Assembly (NCBI GenBank): GCA_031580995.1
Contig: JAVLCC010000015.1
Location: forward strand, 1 to 23,419
Direction: 5' to 3'
Length of the DNA stretch: 23,419 nt
Source: CAJXVY01 sp031580995
GTDB taxonomy: Bacteria > Actinomycetota > Actinomycetes > Actinomycetales > Microbacteriaceae
This document shows positions 6,981-14,395 of this stretch, in pieces (position 1 is the stretch's first letter; every line of letters starts with the position of its first letter). The position numbers and the translations under genes are program-made. Below the pieces are notes generated by a model. That model did not search any database. It was not told the origin of the DNA and was given only the letters and a program-made list of their open reading frames with translations.

Positions 6981-8135
6981 TTATTGAGTGGACCTAGTTT
7001 TACTCTGAACCACATCAACCACTCCCACAAGATAATCAAATAGTGGGTGGTCGGGCTGAATGTTGGAAATTTCTCTTACTACTTCACCGGGGCTTTTGCT
7101 GAGCAGTAACTCGTGCATTTTCACCGCTGATGCGTCACCTTCATTTTCAAACCTGAGTGCACAGCCATAAATCAACAACAGTGCGGTGGGGGCGATGCTG
7201 TTCTCGGCAAGGGTGGAAGCGGGAGAGACAATCCTCTCGGTCATGGAGAGCTTCCGCATCGGGTCTCGCCCCACTCTTTCAATTGAGTCGTTGAGTAAGG
7301 GGTTTTCTAATCTGGCAACAGTGGTATCTATGTATTTTTGCTGCTCGGCGGGGTCTAGCTTGTGACGGATTTCTAATGCCTTGGAGGTTTCTGCCAAGAC
7401 TGCCAATAGTTGCTTTTTTATCTCGGGGTCTTTGAGGGCATCACCGGTGTTCACAAACCCTTTTCTGAAGCCCAGGTAGGCAACAGAGCAGTGAGCGGTG
7501 TTTACTGTGAATAGCTTTCTTTCTATGTAGGGCTGAAGATTTTTTACAAACTTCGCACCTGTGATATCGAGCTTGTTTTTGAGATTTTTAGTTTCGATGA
7601 CCCACTCTGAAAACTGCTCGACGATAACATCTGGCTCGGATCCCTCTTGCTGCTGAGGCACAATTCTATCAACCGCTGTATTGCAAAAGCTGAGCTGTTC
7701 AGTCATCGAGGAATGCTTAGCTATTTCCTCGGCCAACTGGTCTGTTGCATTCACTGCGTTTTCGCAAGCCATCACAATTAGTTTTTCTTTTCGCTCCCTG
7801 GCCTCTGCCCCCAAGGCAATTGCTGGGGCGATGTATGGAAGCACGGAGGCTCCCACCGAAGTTGTCACTAAATCTGCTTCAGCTATCGCTTTGGTGAGCT
7901 GATTACGATCAATTTGGCTATTTAGAACCTGGTAGTTCTCATAAAATTCTGTTTCACCTGGATGACCTGCGATGTGGACTCTGTAACCGCCCTGGTTATG
8001 CATCTTTTTTAGCAGGTCATTATTCACATCGGCAAAGATCACCCTGTAGCCAGCCTGCTGCAGAGTGGCTCCAATGAAGCCACGCCCGATATTGCCAGCA
8101 CCGAAGTGAACGGCTGTCTTGGTGGTGTTTTTCAT
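6981..8135 (-). CDS. mtlD: Mannitol-1-phosphate 5-dehydrogenase
   Basis: MtlD oxidises the mannitol-1-phosphate delivered by the PTS to fructose-6-phosphate using NAD+. The 384-residue length is typical of this polyol-specific long-chain dehydrogenase. The N-terminal NAD-binding motif FGAGNIGRGFIG occupies residues 11-22. The catalytic lysine segment ERKLFTVNTAHCSVAYLGF (205-223) has K207 and the NTxH pattern of the family. Its ATG shares one base with the EIIA stop (TAATG), indicating coupled translation. The related mannitol 2-dehydrogenase and uronate reductases are longer, so this identity is firm. Confidence 0.97.
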   Translation of the reverse strand: MKNTTKTAVHFGAGNIGRGFIGATLQQAGYRVIFADVNNDLLKKMHNQGGYRVHIAGHPGETEFYENYQVLNSQIDRNQLTKAIAEADLVTTSVGASVLPYIAPAIALGAEARERKEKLIVMACENAVNATDQLAEEIAKHSSMTEQLSFCNTAVDRIVPQQQEGSEPDVIVEQFSEWVIETKNLKNKLDITGAKFVKNLQPYIERKLFTVNTAHCSVAYLGFRKGFVNTGDALKDPEIKKQLLAVLAETSKALEIRHKLDPAEQQKYIDTTVARLENPLLNDSIERVGRDPMRKLSMTERIVSPASTLAENSIAPTALLLIYGCALRFENEGDASAVKMHELLLSKSPGEVVREISNIQPDHPLFDYLVGVVDVVQSKTRSTQ

Positions 8136-8575
8136 TACTCACTCTCAGTTGCTAATACCAAGTTCAAAATTTCTTGTGGGTCATTTGTTTCCAGAAGTGT
8201 TTTTTCACTTTCTGGGTCTTGAATTAAATCAGCAAGGTTTCCGAGGATGTCCATGTGGTTATCACCTTGGGCGGCAATTCCAACACACATCTTCACCTCG
8301 TCACCCTGCCAGTCAATCGGCTCACCAAACCTGAGGAAAACCAACTGATCAAATTTCACCCAGGCTCTTGCCTGGTCAGTTCCGTGCGGAATTGCGAGAC
8401 CAAAACCGATGGCTGATGAGAAGGCTTGCTCTCTTTCCCACATTGCATCGACATATTTTTGGTCAACCGCTTCAAGTTCTAAAAGTTTTTGCCCACAGAG
8501 GCGAACAGCCTCCTCCGGAGAGGAGGCTGTCGCGTTCAGGTGGACACCTGCGATTTGAATCAGGTTATTACTCAT
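8135..8575 (-). CDS. mtlF: PTS mannitol-type EIIA component
   Basis: A free-standing EIIA of the mannitol/fructose class, 146 residues. It accepts phosphate from HPr on the histidine in GFGLAIPHGTD (H64) and passes it to EIIB. The open frame extends 12 codons further upstream, but that extension lies wholly inside the EIIB gene. The ATG at 8573-8575 gives the family-like start MSNNLIQIAGVHLNA and overlaps the EIIB end by eight bases, so it is preferred. A fructose EIIA is an alternative on sequence alone; the adjacent EIIC, EIIB and mtlD favour mannitol. Confidence 0.93.
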   Translation of the reverse strand: MSNNLIQIAGVHLNATASSPEEAVRLCGQKLLELEAVDQKYVDAMWEREQAFSSAIGFGLAIPHGTDQARAWVKFDQLVFLRFGEPIDWQGDEVKMCVGIAAQGDNHMDILGNLADLIQDPESEKTLLETNDPQEILNLVLATESE

Positions 8576-8882
8576 CGCTGATAACTTCGCCTGCCTTGAT
8601 TGCCCCGACAACCTTGGCGATGTTCATATCACCCAGGAACATGTCAAAGGGAATCACCAGACTGTTTGGCACTGCTGCCTTAGCACCGGAATACAGCCCT
8701 CTGTGGCAAAGCACCAAATCGTGCTCGGATGAACTGAGCTGACCAACAGGAGAGTGAGTGACGGTTACGCCCTCATTTTTCAACTGCTTGGCCAACTGCT
8801 TGGCAACCATCACACTTGATCCCATGCCTGCCTCGCAGGCAACGATGATGTTTTTGATTTCAGAACCGCTTTTAGATGCCAT
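8568..8882 (-). CDS. PTS mannitol-type EIIB component
   Basis: A free-standing EIIB domain of 104 residues. The phosphocysteine loop NIIVACEAGMGSSVMVAKQL matches the family, with C16 as the phosphorylated residue. It passes phosphate from EIIA to mannitol held by the EIIC membrane domain. In many bacteria this domain is fused behind EIIC (MtlA); here it is separate, its ATG only two bases after the EIIC stop, with AGGAAA in the EIIC 3' end acting as ribosome-binding site. The last eight bases overlap the EIIA gene. The close spacing suggests balanced synthesis of the three parts. Confidence 0.95.
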   Translation of the reverse strand: MASKSGSEIKNIIVACEAGMGSSVMVAKQLAKQLKNEGVTVTHSPVGQLSSSEHDLVLCHRGLYSGAKAAVPNSLVIPFDMFLGDMNIAKVVGAIKAGEVISDE

Positions 8883-8884
8883 TT

Positions 8885-10000
8885 TTACTCTGCGTTTCCT
8901 GTCTTCATTGCCTTGCTCTTGGCCTGTGCATCTGCCAAGTCATCAGCGGTTGAATCCTTGCTTGCCTTGAGTAGAACCCAAGCGACTAGGAAGGAAACTG
9001 TTGCCGATAGCAAGATACCCAAGAGAACACCCAGGTGGTTACCTGGAGGGGTTACCGCTAGGTAGGCAAAGATGGATCCTGGGGATGGGGTTGCTGCCAA
9101 ACCAACGTTAGTTAGCGCGAAGGTTGCAACACCGGTTGCACCACCCAGGATTACAGCTGCAAGCAACTGTGGCTTCATCAATACGTATGGGAAGTAGATC
9201 TCGTGGATTCCACCAAGGAAGTGAATCACGATTGCACCTGGAGCTGATCCGCGCAAAAGCTTTGGACCTGCTAGCCAGAAGGCAACCAAGATACCCAAAC
9301 CAGGACCAGGGTTGGTCTCTAGCATGAACAGGATTGACTTTCCGGTTTCTTCAGCCTGGATAACACCAAGTGGTGCCAAAACACCGTGGTTGATGGCGTT
9401 GTTTAGGAACAAGATCTTTGCTGGCTCAACAATCAAGCTGGCAAGAGGTAGCAGTCCTGTGTCAATCAGTACCTGCACTCCAGCACCCAGTGTGTCACTG
9501 ATGGCCTTCACTGCCGGTCCAATTCCTACATAGCCACCCATGGCGATCAACATTCCCGCAATACCAAGCGAGAAGTTACCGATCAACATTTCAAAACCAG
9601 TTGGTGTGATTGGGTCCAAAACGTCATCGATCTTCTTTAGGATCCATGCAGCCAAAGGTCCGATGATCATCGCACCGAGGAACATTGGAATGTCAGCACC
9701 GACAATAACTCCAACTGTTGCAACGGCACCGATAACAGCACCACGCTGACCGTGAATCAAACGACCACCGGTGTAACCGATAAGAATCGGCAACAGGTTG
9801 ATGATCATTGGGCCGACCATGGTGGCGAAGTCTTCGTTTGGAAGCCAGCCGGTCGGGATAAACAGAGCGGTTAGCAGACCCCATGCGATGAAGGCTCCAA
9901 TATTTGGAATCACCATCCCCGCTAGGAATCCACCAAACTTCTGAATGGATGCTCTAAAGCCTGTGTGGCCTTCAGCACCTGATGGAATAAAATTACTCAT
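8885..10000 (-). CDS. mtlA: PTS mannitol-type EIIC membrane permease
   Basis: This is the membrane component that binds and transports mannitol. The predicted 371-residue product has multiple hydrophobic helices beginning at about residue 22 (GGFLAGMVIPNIGAFIAWGL). It contains the family hallmark GGIHEIYFPYVLMKP, whose glutamate is part of the substrate site. The reading frame could begin 22 codons earlier, but the ATG at 9998-10000 has an excellent GAAGGA ribosome-binding site eight bases upstream and yields the start MSNFIPSGAEGHTGF, so it is chosen. It is the first structural gene of the operon, 139 bases after the regulator gene. The gene symbol is used loosely, since MtlA classically includes EIIB and EIIA as fused domains. 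Confidence 0.95.
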   Translation of the reverse strand: MSNFIPSGAEGHTGFRASIQKFGGFLAGMVIPNIGAFIAWGLLTALFIPTGWLPNEDFATMVGPMIINLLPILIGYTGGRLIHGQRGAVIGAVATVGVIVGADIPMFLGAMIIGPLAAWILKKIDDVLDPITPTGFEMLIGNFSLGIAGMLIAMGGYVGIGPAVKAISDTLGAGVQVLIDTGLLPLASLIVEPAKILFLNNAINHGVLAPLGVIQAEETGKSILFMLETNPGPGLGILVAFWLAGPKLLRGSAPGAIVIHFLGGIHEIYFPYVLMKPQLLAAVILGGATGVATFALTNVGLAATPSPGSIFAYLAVTPPGNHLGVLLGILLSATVSFLVAWVLLKASKDSTADDLADAQAKSKAMKTGNAE

Positions 10001-10139
10001 TGGGTACATCCTTCTTTCAACAGGTTGTATTCGGTGTGGGGGGATTGAGAAGACTGAGAAAGGCACTTAACAGGCCTTCTTTTTCCCTCCACATTTTTTA
10101 TTCTCAAAACGACTTCGTTTTGAGAATTCTTTATTTCGC
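10001..10139 (-). promoter_or_regulatory. Leader region of the mannitol PTS operon
   Basis: This 139-base gap between the DeoR-type regulator and EIIC contains a 13-bp perfect inverted repeat (listed separately), an A-rich run after it on the minus strand, and a strong ribosome-binding site (GAAGGA) before EIIC. The sequence TGAGAATAA at the edge of the repeat could act as an extended -10 on the minus strand, which would put an operator on top of the promoter. No good -35 was found. The long leader after that point would leave about 90 bases of 5' UTR. Confidence 0.4.
10100..10127 (-). promoter_or_regulatory. 13-bp perfect inverted repeat, likely DeoR-type operator or hairpin
   Basis: The arms ATTCTCAAAACGA (10100-10112) and TCGTTTTGAGAAT (10115-10127) are exact complements separated by two bases. 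The repeat lies 12 bases after the regulator stop and 100 bases before EIIC. Neither side is followed by a run of T on the minus strand, which argues against an ordinary intrinsic terminator for the regulator gene. The half-site TCAAAACG also occurs upstream of the regulator gene (10983-10990), supporting an operator bound by that regulator. Confidence 0.55.
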
Positions 10140-10904
10140 TCATGCGAGCACCACCTCTACACCAGCGGCAGTCATTCGATCCACCTCACGCTGCGGGGCG
10201 TTCACGGTGGTTACCAGGCGGTCAAAATCTTTTGGTCTTGCAAAGCTTGCTGGATAGGTGGATTCAAATTTTGTTTGATCGGCCATTGCGATTTTTTCCA
10301 CAGAGTTTCTCATCATGGCCTTTTTAACCAGTGCCTCATCGGTGTCATAGGCGGTGAAGGTTCCGTCGTTGGAAATACCGTTGGTGCCAATAAATGCGAC
10401 CAGGGCGTTTAGGTCTTGAAGATCCTCAACAGTTCTTGCTCCAACTGAGCTTAAAGAAGTTGAGCGAACGCGTCCAGCAAGGATATAAAGCTTGGTTGAA
10501 GATTCGGCAATGGTGTTGGCTAGGCGCACGCTGTTTGTGATTACCAATAGTTTTGGCTTGTCCAGAAGGTATGGGCCCAGAGCAGCACAGGTAGTTCCAC
10601 CATCAACGATGATGGCGCCTTCTTCGGGGATGTATTTAGAGGCAACATCGGCAATCTGTTGCTTTTCTTGAGGGCTGCGGTTTTCACGTTCGGGGATTGT
10701 GAATTCATGAGCGAATTTTTCGGTAGCGATTGCCCCACCGTGGACTCTTCGGAGAAGACCTCTTCTTTGCAAGACATCCAAGTCTCGCCTGACAGTTTCA
10801 ACTGCAACGGCAAGTTTGTCTGCTGCATCACTGGCATCAATCAGTCCTGCACTTCTGGTCCACTCGACCAGGTGCATCCTACGCTCTTCGGCTAACATCC
10901 CCAT
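10140..10904 (-). CDS. DeoR-family transcriptional regulator
   Basis: A 254-residue regulator with the DeoR helix-turn-helix at about residues 20-55 (DASDAADKLAVAVETVRRDL, then RRGLLRRVHGGA) and the C-terminal sugar-phosphate-sensing domain with VDGGTTCAALG (100-110). The family usually represses sugar-catabolic operons until a phosphorylated intermediate binds. The gene is immediately upstream of the mannitol PTS operon on the same strand, so mannitol-1-phosphate or fructose-6-phosphate is a reasonable effector (inference). The start at 10904 is chosen because AGAAGGG precedes it and family members begin with MLAEERR-like sequence just after; an in-frame ATG at 10961 adds 19 residues but has no ribosome-binding site. 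Confidence 0.92.
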   Translation of the reverse strand: MGMLAEERRMHLVEWTRSAGLIDASDAADKLAVAVETVRRDLDVLQRRGLLRRVHGGAIATEKFAHEFTIPERENRSPQEKQQIADVASKYIPEEGAIIVDGGTTCAALGPYLLDKPKLLVITNSVRLANTIAESSTKLYILAGRVRSTSLSSVGARTVEDLQDLNALVAFIGTNGISNDGTFTAYDTDEALVKKAMMRNSVEKIAMADQTKFESTYPASFARPKDFDRLVTTVNAPQREVDRMTAAGVEVVLA

Positions 10905-11057
10905 TGATGCCTGAACCCTTCTGTTCTTGCCCGTTATCAGCTGTTTGTCAGAAACTAGCATGCTGTTTGACGTTAAATCAAATCAAAACGGGCAAAAAAC
11001 CAAAGAAATTTACTTTACTTGGACTATTTTGACAGAAATTTGACCTAAGCTCCCCGC
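10905..11057. promoter_or_regulatory. Divergent promoter region with repeated TTTGA/TCAAA half-sites
   Basis: This gap separates the DeoR-type gene (minus) from the DUF805-like gene (plus). It contains five TTTGA/TCAAA elements: TTTGA at 10966-10970, TCAAA at 10978-10982, TCAAAACG at 10983-10990, TTTTGA at 11027-11032 and TTTGA at 11039-11043. The first two form an inverted repeat with a 7-base spacer. On the minus strand a TTGATT / TAGTTT pair with about 18 bases between could be the regulator's promoter, lying across these sites. On the plus strand TAAGCT at 11046-11051 ends about six bases before the DUF805 start, consistent with a leaderless message. Confidence 0.4.
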
Positions 11058-11363
11058 ATGAGGAATTTCTTTGACAACGTGACCGAGGCTTTCCGAAGCT
11101 ATTTTTCTTTCAGGGGAGTGGCAAACAGGTCTCAGTTTTGGCAGTGGCAGTTGTTTGTGATTCTGGCTGGCATTGTTGTTGTCACTTTTTTTACTGTTGA
11201 TGCTTTATGGGTTTGGGGAGCAATCACAATCATTCCAAGCATCACAATTGCTGTTCGGAGACTGCGTGATGCTGGAATTCCTGTTTGGTTGACACTTTTT
11301 ATTCTTTTCCCTTTTGGCCAATTGGCCATTTTTGCAATGGCGCTAGCGCCGACCAAGCGTTAG
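11058..11363 (+). CDS. DUF805-like small membrane protein
   Basis: A 101-residue protein that fits the DUF805 pattern: an amphipathic N-terminus (FRSYFSFRGVANRSQFWQW, matching the family's YFxFxGRxxRxEFW), three membrane helices at about 29-46, 49-66 and 74-95, and the conserved loop AVRRLRDAGIPVWL (65-78). The family's role is unknown. No ribosome-binding site precedes the ATG, and a possible -10 lies just upstream, so it may be read from a leaderless transcript. Its last 21 bases overlap the 3' end of galM on the other strand, and two palindromes lie in that end (see separate entry). Confidence 0.8.
   Translation: MRNFFDNVTEAFRSYFSFRGVANRSQFWQWQLFVILAGIVVVTFFTVDALWVWGAITIIPSITIAVRRLRDAGIPVWLTLFILFPFGQLAIFAMALAPTKR
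11315..11350. terminator. Two adjacent palindromes at the DUF805/galM convergent overlap
   Basis: TGGCCAATTGGCCA (11315-11328) and GGCGCTAGCGCC (11339-11350) are both exact palindromes. The first is followed on the plus strand by five T residues, although a stop there would truncate the DUF805 message inside its coding region. For the minus-strand galactose operon the two hairpins come at and just after the galM stop (TAG at 11343-11345, inside the second palindrome). I suggest they end or protect the 3' end of the galM transcript; no U-run follows on the minus strand, so this is not a textbook terminator. Confidence 0.4.
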
Positions 11364-12197
11364 TCCCCAGCTACCTATAAGAATCTCTCCTGGTTTTAGT
11401 AGTGGCGGGTTTTTATTGAAAGCGTTCGCGATGCATGACTGGGCTTCTATCGCGATTGCTTGTTTCGATCCTTGCAGAGCATCAAACTCATTTGTTGTAT
11501 AAACCATCGCAAAATCAAATGCCTCATCTTGCCACAGCGTTATCAGCTGTTTAGTTGATTCGATTTTGATCTCAGCAATACCGTTTTTTCTCTCAAGTTC
11601 TGAAAAGCAGTCATCAAAATCAACATCGGCAAACCTAAAAGTTTTATGCGGATTTGGTTGTTCGCCGATTGGAATCATTTGATCATTGGTGGTGATGTGG
11701 GTTTTTGCAGGTATTGATATCTGGGTTTCATCATCCACCGGGTAATACGGATGGAAGGCAATTCCGAATGGGGCATCGATAGTGGATTGGTTGGTGGCAC
11801 GCACCTGGCAAGAGAAACCATTTGAATCCAGCTTGTATTCGAGCTGCAACAATATTTCGAATGGGTAGCCAACTGGGTTTGTCAAAACAGTGGTTAATTG
11901 GATCTTGTTGTCACTGTGATTGGTGACTTCGAATTTTGTTTTGAAAGCAAAGCCGTGCAGGGCGTTGTTTCGATCAAGTTCATTTACTTCTAATTGGTAT
12001 TCCTTGCCCCCAAGACTGTATCTCCCTTCAGGGATTCTGTTTGGCCAAGGAGCTAAAACCATTCCGTTATATCCCTGCAGTTCATCCTTAGCGGTTTTCA
12101 TGATCTCTTGGCCGCTATTGGTGAAGCTCATGATTCTGGCACCCAATGTGTCTATTTCTATTTCAAGGTCACCGTGATGAACAATTGCCCTAGTCAT
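11343..12197 (-). CDS. galM: Aldose 1-epimerase (galactose mutarotase family)
   Basis: The protein interconverts alpha and beta anomers of an aldose so that galactokinase receives alpha-galactose. In its 284 residues are MVLAPWPNRIPEGRY (46-60), NALHGF with H81, GIAFHPYYPVDD with H149, and the catalytic glutamate in AIAIEAQSC (E251), which match the two-histidine, one-glutamate site of the family. The ATG overlaps the galK end by eight bases. As the last gene of a galT-galK-galM series it most likely serves galactose, though related enzymes in this family can act on arabinose or glucose-6-phosphate. Confidence 0.93.
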   Translation of the reverse strand: MTRAIVHHGDLEIEIDTLGARIMSFTNSGQEIMKTAKDELQGYNGMVLAPWPNRIPEGRYSLGGKEYQLEVNELDRNNALHGFAFKTKFEVTNHSDNKIQLTTVLTNPVGYPFEILLQLEYKLDSNGFSCQVRATNQSTIDAPFGIAFHPYYPVDDETQISIPAKTHITTNDQMIPIGEQPNPHKTFRFADVDFDDCFSELERKNGIAEIKIESTKQLITLWQDEAFDFAMVYTTNEFDALQGSKQAIAIEAQSCIANAFNKNPPLLKPGEILIGSWGLTLGRR

Positions 12198-13320
12198 TGA
12201 CTTCTAATCTCTTTGCTCCAGGTGATGGCTTCACTGTGAAAATATCTGGAGATTGAAACCCTCTTGTTTCAAAAGCCAGAATGACACCAAAACGAAGAGC
12301 CTCTAAAAACTCTGATTCAATCAGCGCAATCGCTGAACCCCCGAAACCACCACCGGTCATCCTGGAGCCCAGAGCACCAGAGGTGATTGCCGACTCAACG
12401 GCCAAATCCAATTCATCGGTGGAGATTTCAAAATCATCGCGCATCGATATATGGCTCTCATTCATGAGTTTTCCAAAGATGCTGAATTGGCCATCCTTGA
12501 TTGCCTGCACCGCTTCTAAAACCCTTTGGTTTTCAGTGACGATGTGCCGAGCCCTTTTGTGCTCGGTTGATGTGAGTAACTCATCTATTCCAGATAGCTG
12601 ATTTGCACTCAGTTGCCTCAGTGAACTGATTCCCAAGGTGCTGGCAGCTGAGTAGCACTCAGTTCTTCTATTGCCATAATCACCATCGCTTAGATCATGG
12701 GATGACTTGGTGTCAATCACTACTAACTCAAGACCCGCATCATCAAAGCCAAGATTGATTGGTTCAATGTCCTCTGTTTGGCAATCTATAAACACAGCAG
12801 AATCTGCTTCTCCAAAAAGCGAGGCAATCTGGTCCATGTTTCCAGTTGGAGCACCAACAACTTCGTTCTCTGCTCGCTGACAAATCTTTGCCAGCTGCAG
12901 TTTTGTGTGCCCAAGGTCTAAAAGCTCATTGATTGCGACTGCCACCGAGCACTCCAAGGCGGCTGACGAACTAAGGCCTGCACCAATGGGGACATTGGAA
13001 GTGATTACAATATCGAGACCCTGATTGGAAATCTCTAAAAGCTTGATTACCCCCAGAGGGTATTTGCTCCAACCCTGAATAGATTCAGTTTCGATTGTTG
13101 TTGGGTGATTGATTAGTTCATCTGTGTTGAATGAATAAATTCGGTGAACATTGAGATTATTTTTAGCAATTGCCACCTGCGTGGTTTTTTCAATTGCCAT
13201 TGGCAGAACAAAGCCATTGTTGTAATCGGTGTGCTCACCGATTAGGTTCACTCGACCTGGAGCTTGCCAGATAGTTTCTGGAAGGCCCTCAAATTTTTCT
13301 CTAAAGATTTTCTCAATCAA
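12190..13320 (-). CDS. galK: Galactokinase
   Basis: It phosphorylates alpha-D-galactose to galactose-1-phosphate with ATP, the first committed Leloir step. The 376-residue GHMP kinase carries the galactokinase signature PGRVNLIGEHTDYNNGFVLP (21-40), the ATP loop PIGAGLSSSAALE (111-123), the catalytic aspartate in GNMDQIASLFG (D163) and the C-terminal glycine motif RMTGGGFGGSAI. The start is TTG at 13318-13320, overlapping the galT stop in a TTGA arrangement; AAAGG lies seven bases upstream. Length and motifs are ordinary. The frame shares eight bases with galM downstream. Confidence 0.97.
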   Translation of the reverse strand: MIEKIFREKFEGLPETIWQAPGRVNLIGEHTDYNNGFVLPMAIEKTTQVAIAKNNLNVHRIYSFNTDELINHPTTIETESIQGWSKYPLGVIKLLEISNQGLDIVITSNVPIGAGLSSSAALECSVAVAINELLDLGHTKLQLAKICQRAENEVVGAPTGNMDQIASLFGEADSAVFIDCQTEDIEPINLGFDDAGLELVVIDTKSSHDLSDGDYGNRRTECYSAASTLGISSLRQLSANQLSGIDELLTSTEHKRARHIVTENQRVLEAVQAIKDGQFSIFGKLMNESHISMRDDFEISTDELDLAVESAITSGALGSRMTGGGFGGSAIALIESEFLEALRFGVILAFETRGFQSPDIFTVKPSPGAKRLEVND

Positions 13321-14378
13321 TCCAAAACCTTTTTGAGCATCTCAGCTATTGCCTCAGGGGTTGTGTCAGTGATGAATGCCCCCATCGCTGCTTCTGATCC
13401 AGCGAGGTATTTGAGCTTATTGGGAGCTCTTCTGGGGGAGGTGATTTTCACCATCATTCTTATTCTGGAATCTCCCTTAGGTGCTTGATCAATGGCGGCA
13501 ATGTAGGGAGTGGGTGTGTCATAGATTCTGTCCAGAGTGCCAAGTAGTTTTTGATAAATCTCTGCAAACTCTTCTGTTTCATGCTCGTTCATTTCAGTGA
13601 GGTTTTGAATTTGACGCTTTGGAAAAATCTGGATTTCAATTGGCCAACGTGCAGCGAAGGGAACAAAACTTAGAAAGTAATCTGTTTCTATCAAAACTCT
13701 CTCGGTGTTGGATTCTGAATTCAATAACTTTTCAAAAAAGTCATCTCCCAGAAAATCAATCTGCGCTTGCAACTTTTTGGTTGTCGGGGTAATAAACGGA
13801 TAGCTATAAATCTGTCCGTGCGGGTGATGCAGTGTGACACCAATTTCTTCGCCACGGTTTTCAAAGATAAATACCTGTTGAACACCATCAATTTCCAATA
13901 AATCCTTTGTCCTGTGAATCCAGGCGTCGACAACTGTTCTAAATCGCTCGCGGGTTTGCCCTGAAAGAGAGCCTGAGTGTTCAGGACTAAAAACGACTAC
14001 CTCGCAGCGACCGGTTGCAGAGGCGGTTTCCCTTAAAGGATTGCCCTCAGGGCTAATAATTTCAGTTTCAGGCCCAAAAGAGGGGTTTTTATTTTCAAAT
14101 ACCGCAACATCGAAATCCCCCGGAATCTCACTTAGATAGTAATCCGTTGATGGACAAAGTGGGCAAGATTCTTTGGGAGGAAGAAAGGCCCTGGCTCCCC
14201 GGTGAGGGCTAACCGAAATCCAATCTCCCGTCAGTGAATCTTTTCTGAGTTGGTTGGTCTTTGGGCGTTGTTCGCTGGGTCTTTTGTCTTCAGTTGGAGT
14301 TATTGGTGTTTTATTGTCATCGGTGAAATAAATCAACTCCCGACCATCAGCCATGAGGGTTTTGATTGGTGAGTTCAA
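13317..14378 (-). CDS. galT: Galactose-1-phosphate uridylyltransferase
   Basis: GalT exchanges UMP between UDP-glucose and galactose-1-phosphate. The 353-residue protein has the nucleophilic histidine motif HHPHGQIYSYPF (about 184-195, H187 central in HPHGQ) and the zinc-ligand pair CPLC (C72, C75) as in the classical form. An N-terminal extension of about 40 residues rich in Lys, Pro and Glu precedes the first conserved block. The start is TTG at 14376-14378 with AGGGAG five bases upstream; an ATG nine codons in has no ribosome-binding site. It follows the arabinofuranosidase gene by 17 bases and overlaps galK by four. GalE, needed to recycle UDP-galactose, is not in the window. Confidence 0.96.
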   Translation of the reverse strand: MNSPIKTLMADGRELIYFTDDNKTPITPTEDKRPSEQRPKTNQLRKDSLTGDWISVSPHRGARAFLPPKESCPLCPSTDYYLSEIPGDFDVAVFENKNPSFGPETEIISPEGNPLRETASATGRCEVVVFSPEHSGSLSGQTRERFRTVVDAWIHRTKDLLEIDGVQQVFIFENRGEEIGVTLHHPHGQIYSYPFITPTTKKLQAQIDFLGDDFFEKLLNSESNTERVLIETDYFLSFVPFAARWPIEIQIFPKRQIQNLTEMNEHETEEFAEIYQKLLGTLDRIYDTPTPYIAAIDQAPKGDSRIRMMVKITSPRRAPNKLKYLAGSEAAMGAFITDTTPEAIAEMLKKVLD

Positions 14379-14395
14379 AATTGCTCCCTAACTGA

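Noticed and set aside
10001..10066. Longer EIIC start 22 codons upstream
   Set aside because: The added residues include the ribosome-binding site of the ATG at 10000 and are not EIIC-like.
10017..10094. Leader peptide of 25 codons in the mannitol operon leader (minus strand), ending just before the EIIC ribosome-binding site
   Set aside because: Its ATG has no ribosome-binding site, the peptide is rich in Pro, Leu and Thr with no recognisable attenuation codons, and a frame this short is expected by chance.
10100..10127. Intrinsic terminator for the DeoR-type gene
   Set aside because: The stem is followed by a run of A, not T, on the transcribed strand, so operator function is preferred, although partial termination cannot be excluded.
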